NCBI GenBank assembly: GCA_964573105.1 | Contig: CAZNIS010000007.1 | Location: 77,961-141,960 of the forward strand | Length of the DNA stretch: 64,000 nt | Source: CAKZSB01 sp964573105 | GTDB lineage: Bacteria > Pseudomonadota > Gammaproteobacteria > Granulosicoccales > Granulosicoccaceae | Direction: 5' to 3' | Shown here: positions 34,508-42,313 of the stretch, in pieces | Position numbering within the stretch: position 1 is the stretch's first letter | How the letters are laid out: every line of letters begins with the position of its first letter | The notes under the pieces: generated by a model | What the model saw: only the letters and a program-made list of their open reading frames with translations | Told to the model about the DNA's origin: nothing | Database searches by the model: none | Translations under genes and position numbers: made by a program

Positions 34508-35767
34508 CTATCTCGTCTGGCTGCCGTCGTACTGCGACGACGCATATTGCACCAGCGACTTTATTGTCAGGCCCTGAATGACAACCGACATAATAACGAT
34601 GACGTAGGTGATGCCGACGATAATATCCCGCTCGCTCCCGGCGGGCAGCGAGAGCGCCAGTGCCACGGATATTCCGCCGCGAATGCCGCCCCAGGTGAGT
34701 ATCGAAATCACGTGAGGGTGAAAGCTTTGCCGCAGTTTCATTAGCGATACCGGGATACCAACCGCAATAAATCGGGCTGTGAGCACAATTAGAAACATCA
34801 GCGCACCGGCCATGATGTAGTTGCCGTTAATGCTCAGGATGATCACTTCAAGCCCGATCAGCATAAACAGTACGGCGTTCAGGATCTCGTCTATCAACTC
34901 CCAGAATGTGTCCAGATTGGCCCTGGTGCGGTCGCTCATCGCGAATCGGCGTCCGTGATTGCCTATCAGCAGCCCGGCGACCACTATGGCGATCGGGCCG
35001 GACAGGTGCATCGCATTGGCTGCGGCATAGCCGCCCATCACCAGTGCCAGTGTCAGCAAAACCTCGACATGATAGTTGTCCACGGTTTTCAGAAGGCGGT
35101 AGCAGATCCATCCAATCAGAAACCCAAAGCCTGCTCCACCCAGGGTCTCCTGGGCAAACAGCTGCACTACATGCACCATGCTGAGTTCGGCACCGCTGGT
35201 GGCAAGCCCAAGCACGACCAGGAACACGACGACGGCGATCCCGTCGTTAAACAGCGATTCGCCGGCGATTTTCGTCTCCAGGCTTTTGCTGGCGCCAGCC
35301 GTCTTGAGGATGGCGATCACTGCGACCGGATCGGTTGGAGCAATCAGTGAGCCGAACAGCAGACAATAGATGAATGGCATATCCAGGCCAAACAGTCCCA
35401 GAATGAACCAGGACGAGATGCCGACCAGAAAAGTGCTGACGACGACGCCCACCGTGGCCAGGATGCCGACCACCCATTGTTTGTCGAGTAACTCATTCAG
35501 ATTGATGTGCAGGGCGCCGGCAAAGAGCAGGAAGCTCAGCATGCCCTGCATCAAAGTGGCATCAAAATCCACCCCGGACAGAAGTAGTTCAGTGTATTCG
35601 CGGCCAAGACTGTAGCCCGCCTTTGAAAGGCCGACCAGCAGCAGCGAGAACAACAGTGAAATCACCATGATGCCAATAGTGACCGGCAGGCGAATGAAGC
35701 GATGGTTCACATACGCGAACAGCGCAGTGACGGTCATCAGCAGGCTGGCGGTGCCGAGTAAATCCAT
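34508..35767 (-). CDS. sodium/proton antiporter, CPA1 family
   Basis: 419 residues from ATG at 35767, with about twelve membrane spans. The CPA1 core is clear: PTDPVAVIAILKTAGASKSLE and the ion-binding GESLFNDGIAVVVFLVVL helix (ND pair), then MLIGLEVIIL and LTWGGIRGGISVALALSLP. It exchanges Na+ or K+ for H+ across the inner membrane for pH and salt homeostasis. It has no large cytoplasmic tail. The 274 bp between it and the NDUFA9-like start hold nothing I can identify. Confidence 0.92.
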   Translation of the reverse strand: MDLLGTASLLMTVTALFAYVNHRFIRLPVTIGIMVISLLFSLLLVGLSKAGYSLGREYTELLLSGVDFDATLMQGMLSFLLFAGALHINLNELLDKQWVVGILATVGVVVSTFLVGISSWFILGLFGLDMPFIYCLLFGSLIAPTDPVAVIAILKTAGASKSLETKIAGESLFNDGIAVVVFLVVLGLATSGAELSMVHVVQLFAQETLGGAGFGFLIGWICYRLLKTVDNYHVEVLLTLALVMGGYAAANAMHLSGPIAIVVAGLLIGNHGRRFAMSDRTRANLDTFWELIDEILNAVLFMLIGLEVIILSINGNYIMAGALMFLIVLTARFIAVGIPVSLMKLRQSFHPHVISILTWGGIRGGISVALALSLPAGSERDIIVGITYVIVIMSVVIQGLTIKSLVQYASSQYDGSQTR

Positions 35768-35849
35768 GGGGTTGCATTCGGGTGTTAGGACGTAACGCGA
35801 TTTTACCCGCTTTCCGCATTCGTTGTGCCGCGACAGGATTCGGGTGGTC

Positions 35850-36638
35850 ATGTCGGCTCGGCTGACCGGATTCGCCGCATTTTTTACCGCTTGCGCTATA
35901 TTCAACACTCCGGCAGGCAAGCGGTGTGGCAGATTGCTTCAACACCTTCAATACGACATCAGAGAATCTGCGCGTGCGCGCAACGTGACCCTGAAAGTCA
36001 ACCGAACCGACGGGCTGGTGGTGGTTGTACCCAGGCACTTTGATCAGGAACTCGTGCCTGGTATTGTTTCATCCCGGCAGGAATGGATTACACGGCAGCT
36101 TGCCCGGTTTGAGCGCAGGCCCGGAAGGTTCGAGGTCGACTGGCCGCCCAAACGGCTCGAGCTGCGCGGTATCGAGCGCAGTCTGAAGGTGGATTACCTT
36201 GAGCGCGCGTGTTCGCGCATCAAAATCATACAATCCGGTGACGAGCTGCAATTGATATTGCCGGAAAACACAGCCGATAATCAGCTCGTCGACGCGCTGA
36301 CTCGCTGGCTGAAAAACACCGGGCGCGAGCACCTCGTATCGCGGGCATTTACGTTGGCGAATCGGTATGGGTTTGAATTTGCCAAAGTCGTCATCCGAGG
36401 GCAGAAAACCCGTTGGGGCAGTTACTCATCACACGGCACACTGAGTCTAAACTACAAGCTGTTGTTCTTGCCGTCACATCTGGTGACGTACGTCATTCTG
36501 CATGAGCTCGTGCACACGCTGTATATGGATCACTCAGCAAGTTTCTGGCGCTTGCTGGAGCAGGTAGATCCGATGGCGAGGCAAAATGATCGAGACCTGC
36601 GAGACGGCTGGCGGTATCTACCCGCCTGGCTCGACTGA
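35850..36638 (+). CDS. YgjP-like M48-type metal-dependent hydrolase (DUF45)
   Basis: 262 residues from the ATG at 35850, but the conserved part starts only near YDIRESARARNVTLKVNRTDGLVVVVPR, so a TTG at 35934 is also possible. The C-terminal domain has KTRWGSYSSHGTLSLNYKLLFLPSHLVTYVILHELVHTLYMDHSASFW, containing the zinc site HELVH and the third His in HSASFW. This is the YgjP/SprT-like pattern. Function unknown, likely a cytoplasmic metalloprotein. Divergent from the antiporter. Confidence 0.85.
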   Translation: MSARLTGFAAFFTACAIFNTPAGKRCGRLLQHLQYDIRESARARNVTLKVNRTDGLVVVVPRHFDQELVPGIVSSRQEWITRQLARFERRPGRFEVDWPPKRLELRGIERSLKVDYLERACSRIKIIQSGDELQLILPENTADNQLVDALTRWLKNTGREHLVSRAFTLANRYGFEFAKVVIRGQKTRWGSYSSHGTLSLNYKLLFLPSHLVTYVILHELVHTLYMDHSASFWRLLEQVDPMARQNDRDLRDGWRYLPAWLD

Positions 36639-36842
36639 CCGAGCGCGCTATTCGTAAGTTTGTTTGCGTTTCATCCACCGTGACGACCTGTTGTCGTCAC
36701 GGCGAGCGATGTTCGGTGTCGATCGATTCCGGTTACAATTGTGGCAGCGCTCAATGATGAGTGCGTCCGAAATTGTATTTCTGCTGCAGGCCTTTCTGCC
36801 CGTCCGTGGCAAGCCGGTTGTATCGATCAGGTGTGATTGGCA

Positions 36843-37985
36843 ATGATCAAATTTGACAAAAAAACCGATCCGAGAACTGCCTATCGCAATGCGCTGGAGT
36901 TGGGACTCATTGCGCCCGATCAAAAACAGTTCGAGGTGGTGGGGAAGTTACAGGATCTGCACGAGCGATTACTTGCCAGTCCCCAGGCTGCCGCAGAGTC
37001 AAGCGCCGGTGGCGGTTTTTTTTCCAGTCTGTTTGGCAAGCCGTCAGCACCCAAAGAGACACCGCGTTTGCCTGGCCTCTATTTGTGGGGCGGTGTAGGT
37101 CGCGGAAAAACGCTTTTATGCGACCTTTTTTTTGATGGTCTGCCATTCGATGAAAAGCGCAGAATTCACTTTCATAGATTCATGCGAGAAGTGCACGAAG
37201 GGCTGGCCCAAATCAGTAACGAGACATCACCGCTGGAGATACTCTCCGAACAACTTGCGCGAGACATGCGGGTGTTAGTGCTCGATGAAATGCATGTCAA
37301 TGATATTGCCGATGCAATGTTGATGAGTGGATTGTTAAATGGACTTTATTCTCGGGGCGTGACCATTGTCACGACGTCCAATTTTCAACCGGATGATCTA
37401 TATCGCGACGGATTGCAGAGGGCTAGATTTCTACCGGCTATTGAATTGCTGAAGGAAAATTCAGAAGTGGTATTTCTGGGTGGAGATCTGGATTATCGTT
37501 TGCGAGCGTTGCAAAACGCGGATATCTACTACACGCCGGATGATGAGCGCGCCGAAAATGGCATGAAGGCGTATTTTCAGGAAGTCGTTTCAGCGAACGA
37601 CAGTATTGAGAAAAAAACCATCACCATTAATGATCGCGACCTGGCAACGGTGATGTGGTCTGATAGTGTCGTGTGGGTTACGTTTGATGAAATGTGCAAT
37701 ACGGCGCGTTCGACCGATGATTACATTGAAATTGCTGAACAGTTTCATACCGTTTTGATCAGTGGCATACCTGCCATGGATAATTCGACAAGCGATATGA
37801 CCAGGCGATTTATCAATATGATTGACGAATTCTACGATCGCAGTGTCAAAATTGTAGTGAGTGCAGCGCGATCACCAGCCGATCTATATACGGGTGATCG
37901 ACTTGCCTTTGAGTTTGACAGAACTCGTAGTCGCTTGACAGAAATGCAATCGAGCGACTATCTGGCGCAGCAACACCGCCCCTGA
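36843..37985 (+). CDS. zapE: cell division protein ZapE (AFG1-like ATPase)
   Basis: 380 residues. AFG1/ZapE landmarks: LPGLYLWGGVGRGKTLLCDLFFDGLP (Walker A), RIHFHRFMREVHEGL, LVLDEMHVNDIADAMLMSGLLNGLYSRGVTIVTTSNFQPDDLYRDGLQRARFLPAI. E. coli ZapE interacts with FtsZ during constriction, notably under low oxygen or heat. The start used is the ATG at 36843. It is monocistronic; its codon use is richer in AT than its neighbours. Confidence 0.95.
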   Translation: MIKFDKKTDPRTAYRNALELGLIAPDQKQFEVVGKLQDLHERLLASPQAAAESSAGGGFFSSLFGKPSAPKETPRLPGLYLWGGVGRGKTLLCDLFFDGLPFDEKRRIHFHRFMREVHEGLAQISNETSPLEILSEQLARDMRVLVLDEMHVNDIADAMLMSGLLNGLYSRGVTIVTTSNFQPDDLYRDGLQRARFLPAIELLKENSEVVFLGGDLDYRLRALQNADIYYTPDDERAENGMKAYFQEVVSANDSIEKKTITINDRDLATVMWSDSVVWVTFDEMCNTARSTDDYIEIAEQFHTVLISGIPAMDNSTSDMTRRFINMIDEFYDRSVKIVVSAARSPADLYTGDRLAFEFDRTRSRLTEMQSSDYLAQQHRP

Positions 37986-38057
37986 TTTGCGACGTTGAGA
38001 ATCGTGTAACCGGGGGCTCGGTGTCCGTTTTTATTGCGCTAATACTGTAAAACGAAC

Positions 38058-39035
38058 TTACGACGCAGAGGATGGTCCTGCAGTTTTCCTTCGAGTGCCG
38101 TGTTTCTGCGTTCTCCAGGGCGCGCGCCTGGCTTTGTTGTGATCTCGTGCTGACGAATCACTGGCCGGTGATGCTTGTTGTGTTGCCTCAGGTGTATCGA
38201 CTGGCTTCGCGCTGGCTGCGCTTGTTGCAGGTGGTGGCGTTGATTCTTTGCTCGGGGCAGTGCTGACAGCAGGGTTGGGCGTTGTGCTTCCCGGTGGCGT
38301 TATCCCGTTGTTATTGCCCGGTCTGGATCGACTTGGATCGTTATATTTCTTGTGGTGCGGTCTTGCGGGCCTTGAGCCGTTTCTTTGTTGGTCATTGCCG
38401 TCGTTTCTGCGATTGGCATGTTGTGGATTGCCATTGCGCTGCGCAGTTGGACGACGTCGTTGTTTGCCGCGTTGATTGCTTGGTCTTTTGCCGTCGGCAT
38501 TTCGTTGCGCAGAGTGGCTGTTGCCATCAGCTTCTGATCCGTTACGTTCAGCAGCTATTTGTTGAGCGGCGTATCGAGCCTGATCTTCGCGATACCAGTC
38601 GCTGCCACGCAATTCATGTAGGCCAGGGTTATAACTGGCATCTGATGGTAGCCATTGCTGACCATTCTGGGGTGAACGATTCTGGTAACTGCGCCGGTTG
38701 CCGTTGTTGTCATTGCGTTTGTAATTGCCGGGTCGCGCCCGATTGCCGTTGACTCTGGAGTCGTTGAATTGCAGGTTGTCAGAAAAGCCGTTTAGATGTC
38801 TGTTTCCCGAGGCTTGATGAAGGGCGCGAAATTCTGATTCGGAATCGGGTGCAGTGTAGCTTTTGAGGTGTTTATCCCTACCACGTGTCTGGTTGCCGGT
38901 TCGCGCTGCATTCTGCGTACGCGGCGCGACGTTTCCATTTCTGTTTCTGCTACTGTTTTCAGAACTCTTTGGGTTGCCAGAGCGTGGTGTACGCGGACTG
39001 CTCGGGCGCGTCTGTTTGTTTGAGGTTTCTGCCAT
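38058..39035 (-). CDS. Asn/Arg-rich intrinsically disordered protein
   Basis: 325 residues from the ATG at 39035 (a longer frame runs to 39095; no clear Shine-Dalgarno for either). The product is strongly biased to Asn, Arg, Ser, Gln, Pro and Gly, with little hydrophobic content except a short block near the middle (NPGLHELRGSDWYREDQARYAAQQIAAERN). Basic runs such as GKQRRRPTAQR and a Pro/Ala/Ser-rich tail follow. It resembles disordered RNA-binding or condensate-forming proteins in composition only. No family is recognised. Opposite-strand frames overlap it, but composition bias favours this strand. Confidence 0.6.
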   Translation of the reverse strand: MAETSNKQTRPSSPRTPRSGNPKSSENSSRNRNGNVAPRTQNAARTGNQTRGRDKHLKSYTAPDSESEFRALHQASGNRHLNGFSDNLQFNDSRVNGNRARPGNYKRNDNNGNRRSYQNRSPQNGQQWLPSDASYNPGLHELRGSDWYREDQARYAAQQIAAERNGSEADGNSHSAQRNADGKRPSNQRGKQRRRPTAQRNGNPQHANRRNDGNDQQRNGSRPARPHHKKYNDPSRSRPGNNNGITPPGSTTPNPAVSTAPSKESTPPPATSAASAKPVDTPEATQQASPASDSSARDHNKARRAPWRTQKHGTRRKTAGPSSAS

Positions 39036-39699
39036 TTTATCGATATGTTGTTCGAATTTGATGGTTGAGCGCAATATTTCTGGCACCTGAATCAAGACCC
39101 GTGTCGTTGATGGTCAGTGTGCGTGTTTACTCTGACAAATAATCTCTCACTACCACTTCTTTTGAAGTACTTGTTGTCAGTGTTCTAACATTTTGATCAA
39201 AAGCGAGGATGCCCAGAACGCACGTGTTTAGCTCGTGACAGTGCGTCTTTTATTTACAAGTACTCTGTTAATTTCCTGCAATCGCTGATTGTCAAGCGAT
39301 CACGGCCAGCAGTTCTTGTCGACTGGAGTATCCGACCACTTGTTGATGTGTCCGGGGGATAGACAGTAATCTATTTTGATAGTGCGTTAAAGCCAGGGAT
39401 GTTCCGTTACAGCCGTTAGCGACGGCCAGTGTTATTTTTAGTGGCTACTGTTTTTCTTCTTTCGCGTTTAAGCGCTTATTGTCCCCCGAACTATCCAAAT
39501 AGTCTAGTAGAATTTGAACATTACTGCGTCAGCCGTCTACATCCGTGCTTTTCTGCCTGTTACTTGTAGTGGTCGTCGACAAAACATGCAAAAGCTTGAG
39601 GCGATGTATTGCCGAATTCGGCTAGAACGTCACAAGTTTATAATTTTTCGGCACCCGTGGTTGCAAACTCTGATCGGCTACGGTTGCGAAGATCTCTTG
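39036..39699. other. gene-free AT-rich stretch
   Basis: About 660 bp without a credible gene in a window that is otherwise tightly packed. The base composition is more AT-rich than elsewhere. A short inverted repeat ACTTC-TTTT-GAAGT lies near 39165, and GCCGT-N5-ACGGC followed by a T-rich tract near 39403-39435 could be a weak terminator. The right end must hold the promoter of the disordered protein gene if the small gene at 39700 is separate. A small RNA cannot be excluded; I see nothing that proves one. Confidence 0.4.
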
Positions 39700-39954
39700 C
39701 TAGTCCAGTTTCGACTCATAGCGGCTCGCCATCGATGCTGGTACAGGCTGGAGTCTGCCCGCCGCGTTTTCAGCCACCAGTGCCGTGGGGCGCTGTTGGG
39801 CGATTTCTCCCGAGGTGGCGGGAAATGACAGGCCGGGGGCGTTGCTCAGTATGTACAACAGTAGTGCCGAGAACGCGAACTCCAGGAGGATTAGCCAGGA
39901 GGGTACGTGGAGTTGCCGGAAAGGCTGTCGCTTGCTAGCCGCAGATTTTTTCAC
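39700..39954 (-). CDS. small hypothetical membrane protein
   Basis: 84 residues from GTG: a basic start (MKKSAASKRQPFRQ), one clear membrane span (about 18-37, PSWLILLEFAFSALLLYILS) and a polar tail of 45 residues. The positive-inside layout favours a real gene. No Shine-Dalgarno is evident and no family is recognised. It lies alone between the gene-free stretch and amtB. Confidence 0.4.
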   Translation of the reverse strand: MKKSAASKRQPFRQLHVPSWLILLEFAFSALLLYILSNAPGLSFPATSGEIAQQRPTALVAENAAGRLQPVPASMASRYESKLD

Positions 39955-40071
39955 TTTATTGTTATCGCATCTGTGGAGGGTCGCTGGGCGCGCTCGTCCC
40001 TGGTTGCCGGCGCGGTGTTATTGTGCAGATAACTGTGTGACCTGGCGACCCTTATAACAGCCATGTAATTT

Positions 40072-40102
40072 GAGCGACCCGGCTGCGTCAGCCGGGTCGC
40101 TC
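40072..40102 (-). terminator. long perfect hairpin after amtB
   Basis: GAGCGACCCGGCTG and CAGCCGGGTCGCTC form a perfect fourteen-pair stem around a three-base loop, 12 bp beyond the amtB stop. Only a weak AAATT tract follows on the minus strand. A terminator or 3' stabiliser for glnK-amtB is the likely role. Confidence 0.7.
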
Positions 40103-40114
40103 GGTTCGCGGCAA

Positions 40115-41359
40115 TCAGTTTTTGGCGAACTCCGGATAGGCCTCCAGGCCGCACTCGGCAATGTCAACACCGTCGTATTCATCCTCTGCACTGACCCGAA
40201 TACCCATAACACCGTCGATCAGGGTCCAGACCATGATGCTGGCGATAAATGTCCAGGCGAAAATGCTGCCAAGGCCCAGCAACTGTGCTTGCAGGTTGGC
40301 ATCCGGGTTCGTTAGCGGCACCGCAAGCAGGGCCCAGATGCCGACCACGCCGTGGACCGAAATTGCACCGACAGGGTCATCGAGGCGCATTTTGTCGAGG
40401 GTTATAATTGCAATGACAACCAACAGTCCACCGGTTGCGCCTATGGCCGTTGCAATGCCTGGCGACGGCGTCAGCGGTTCAGCGGTAATGGCGACCAGGC
40501 CGGCCAGTGCGCCGTTCAACGCCATGGTGAGGTCCGCCTTGCGGAACAGCAGTCGTGCGGTCAGAAGTGCGGCGAGTACGCCACCCGCAGCCGCCATGTT
40601 GGTGTTCACAAAAATCGCGGCGACGGCGTTCGCTTCGCCAATGTTTGAAACCTTGAGTTCCGAGCCTCCGTTAAAACCGAACCAGCCCATCCACAATATG
40701 AAGGTGCCAAGCGTTGCCAGTGGAAGATTGGCCCCGGGTATTGGTCGCACCTCTCCATTCGGGCCGTATTTGCCGTTTCTCGGGCCAAGTATCAATACAC
40801 CCGCCAGGGCTGCTGCCGCGCCGCACATATGCACGACACCAGAGCCTGCGAAATCCTGAAATCCAGCTTCCTGCAGGAAGCCGCCGCCCCATTTCCAGTA
40901 GCCCTGCAAGGGATAGATGAAAGCGGTGAATACGACGGCAAAAAACAGGAATGCCCACAGCTTCATGCGCTCGGCGACCGCCCCGGAGACAATCGACATC
41001 GCGGTGGCGACAAAGACCACCTGGAAGAAGAAGTCAGATCGCGAGGAGTAGTACGTATCGCCATCGCTTGCGAGTACATCAGCAGCTTCGTGTTCACTGC
41101 CGACCATCCAGGAGATGCCGGGCCAATACGCGTTCACCGCCTCGGCTGGGTACATAATGGCGTAGCCACAGATCATGTACATGAGGCAGGCGATAGCGAA
41201 CAAAGCGATGTTCTTGGTCAGTATCTCGGCGGTATTTTTCGACCTGACAAGGCCGGCCTCGAGCATGGAAAATCCGGCGGCCATCCACATCACCAGCACG
41301 CCCGACATTAAAAAGTAAAAAGTGTCCAGCGCGTACGCTAGCTCGGTTGTCTGTTCCAT
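40115..41359 (-). CDS. amtB: ammonium transporter AmtB
   Basis: 414 residues with eleven membrane spans and the FYFLMSGVLVMWMAAGFSMLEAGLVRSKN opening. The twin-His pore is intact in GSGVVHMCGAAAALAG and ISVHGVVGIWALLAVP, as is the GFNGGSE block. No cleavable signal peptide is evident. It conducts ammonium under nitrogen limitation and is plugged by non-uridylylated GlnK. It is 29 bp after glnK in the same operon. Confidence 0.97.
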   Translation of the reverse strand: MEQTTELAYALDTFYFLMSGVLVMWMAAGFSMLEAGLVRSKNTAEILTKNIALFAIACLMYMICGYAIMYPAEAVNAYWPGISWMVGSEHEAADVLASDGDTYYSSRSDFFFQVVFVATAMSIVSGAVAERMKLWAFLFFAVVFTAFIYPLQGYWKWGGGFLQEAGFQDFAGSGVVHMCGAAAALAGVLILGPRNGKYGPNGEVRPIPGANLPLATLGTFILWMGWFGFNGGSELKVSNIGEANAVAAIFVNTNMAAAGGVLAALLTARLLFRKADLTMALNGALAGLVAITAEPLTPSPGIATAIGATGGLLVVIAIITLDKMRLDDPVGAISVHGVVGIWALLAVPLTNPDANLQAQLLGLGSIFAWTFIASIMVWTLIDGVMGIRVSAEDEYDGVDIAECGLEAYPEFAKN

Positions 41360-41388
41360 TTTTCTCTCCCCGAAAGGTGTTATGTTTT

Positions 41389-41727
41389 TTAAAGTGCGGT
41401 CGGGCCGGTTTCGCCCGTTCGGATTCGAATAACCTGTTCGAGGTCGGAGACGAAGATTTTTCCGTCGCCGATCTTGCCGCTATTCGCCGACGTGCTGATC
41501 GCCTCGATGGCCTGTTCGAGCAGGGAGTCATCTATGGCCAGCTCGATTTTGGTTTTTGGTAGGAAGTCGACGACGTACTCTGTGCCTCGATAGAGTTCGG
41601 TGTGGCCTTTCTGGCGGCCAAAGCCTTTGACTTCGGTTGCCGTGATGCCCTGGGCACCAATGGCGGAAAGAGCCTCTCTAACTTCGTCGAGTTTGAAAGG
41701 CTTGATGATCGCTGTGACGAGTTTCAA
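41389..41727 (-). CDS. glnK: nitrogen regulatory PII protein GlnK
   Basis: 112 residues, exact PII length, from TTG at 41727 preceded by GGAGA; the frame is open to 41754 but that part follows the predicted transcription start. MKLVTAIIKPFKLDEVREAL is the PII opening. Tyr51 in the T-loop (GRQKGHTELYRGTEYVVDFLPK) is the uridylylation site, and the closing ISTSANSGKIGDGKIFVSDLEQVIRIRTGETG binds ATP/2-oxoglutarate. It senses nitrogen state and gates AmtB. A sigma54 promoter and two NtrC sites lie upstream. Confidence 0.97.
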   Translation of the reverse strand: MKLVTAIIKPFKLDEVREALSAIGAQGITATEVKGFGRQKGHTELYRGTEYVVDFLPKTKIELAIDDSLLEQAIEAISTSANSGKIGDGKIFVSDLEQVIRIRTGETGPTAL

Positions 41728-41758
41728 GTTGAGTTCTCCGTTGAAGGTGACCAACTTA

Positions 41759-41774
41759 AGCGATTAGTGTGCCA
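41759..41774 (-). promoter_or_regulatory. sigma54 promoter of glnK-amtB
   Basis: On the minus strand TGGCAC-ACTAA-TCGCT: the GG and GC pairs are 12 bases apart as required for -24/-12 recognition, with one mismatch (TCGC for TTGC). The predicted start near 41748 leaves about 20 untranslated bases, enough to include the GGAGA site. Confidence 0.8.
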
Positions 41775-41835
41775 AATTTATTTATCTATATTAAACATAT
41801 ATTTAGATAGTTTTTATTCTGTTAGGAAGCATTAA

Positions 41836-41852
41836 TGCACTGATAAGGTGCA
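41836..41852 (-). promoter_or_regulatory. NtrC binding site 1
   Basis: TGCACT-GATAA-GGTGCA, a 17-bp dyad with a single mismatch to the NtrC consensus TGCACC-N5-GGTGCA. It is centred about 96 bp upstream of the predicted glnK start, the enhancer range. Confidence 0.8.
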
Positions 41853-41867
41853 AAATTGATTTTGAGG

Positions 41868-41884
41868 CGCACACCGATGGTGCG
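41868..41884 (-). promoter_or_regulatory. NtrC binding site 2
   Basis: CGCACA-CCGAT-GGTGCG, a second 17-bp dyad keeping the GCAC/GGTGC core. Its centre is 32 bp from site 1, three helical turns, so both face the same side of the DNA, the spacing of the strong NtrC pair of E. coli glnA. It lies about 80 bp before divergent ubiK. Confidence 0.75.
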
Positions 41885-41962
41885 ACTGGTTGCCTCGTTG
41901 CCTCGGTACAGATGCGATATGCTCGGCGTCAAGGCTGCAAAAGCGGAAAAACAGGTGGTGTA

Positions 41963-42211
41963 ATGAAAAAGGCTGGTGTGCTTGACGATCTGGTAGATAA
42001 GCTGGGATCGGTTCTGCCAAGCGGGGCGTCTGAGCTAAAGGCGGACTTTGAAAAAAATGCCCGCTCAACGGTACAGGCGGCGCTGACGCGCATGGATCTC
42101 GTGACCAGAGAGGAATTTGATCTGCAGGTTGCACTTCTGCAGCGAACGCGCGAGAAACTCGATCGGCTGGAAAAGCTGGTCGAGTCCATGACCGATGATC
42201 GCAAAGCCTGA
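41963..42211 (+). CDS. ubiK: ubiquinone biosynthesis accessory factor UbiK
   Basis: 82 residues, of the BMFP/YqiC family. The opening MKKAGVLDDLVDKLGSVLPSG is amphipathic, followed by a trimeric coiled-coil segment FDLQVALLQRTREKLDRLEKLVESM. It supports aerobic ubiquinone synthesis by binding UbiJ and lipid. It has a GGTGG element before the ATG and is divergent from glnK; the neighbourhood ubiK-comM-glnK-amtB is common in gammaproteobacteria. Confidence 0.92.
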   Translation: MKKAGVLDDLVDKLGSVLPSGASELKADFEKNARSTVQAALTRMDLVTREEFDLQVALLQRTREKLDRLEKLVESMTDDRKA

Positions 42212-42313
42212 GCGCGTTTTAGTTGTCTTGTCCCGCGGTCACTGAACCGCGGGCCTTGGTTGTTCCCGGCGTTCCACCGGCTGGCGCCGCTATCGTTTTA
42301 AGAGCAGTGTTGT

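Noticed and set aside
38282..38752. 156-codon plus-strand frame opposite the disordered protein gene
   Set aside because: Cys/Trp-rich product typical of an antisense shadow. The minus strand gives a compositionally coherent protein, although neither is proven.
39514..39828. 104-codon frame overlapping the small membrane protein gene
   Set aside because: No start signal, no motif, Arg/Cys-rich; overlaps a better candidate on the other strand.
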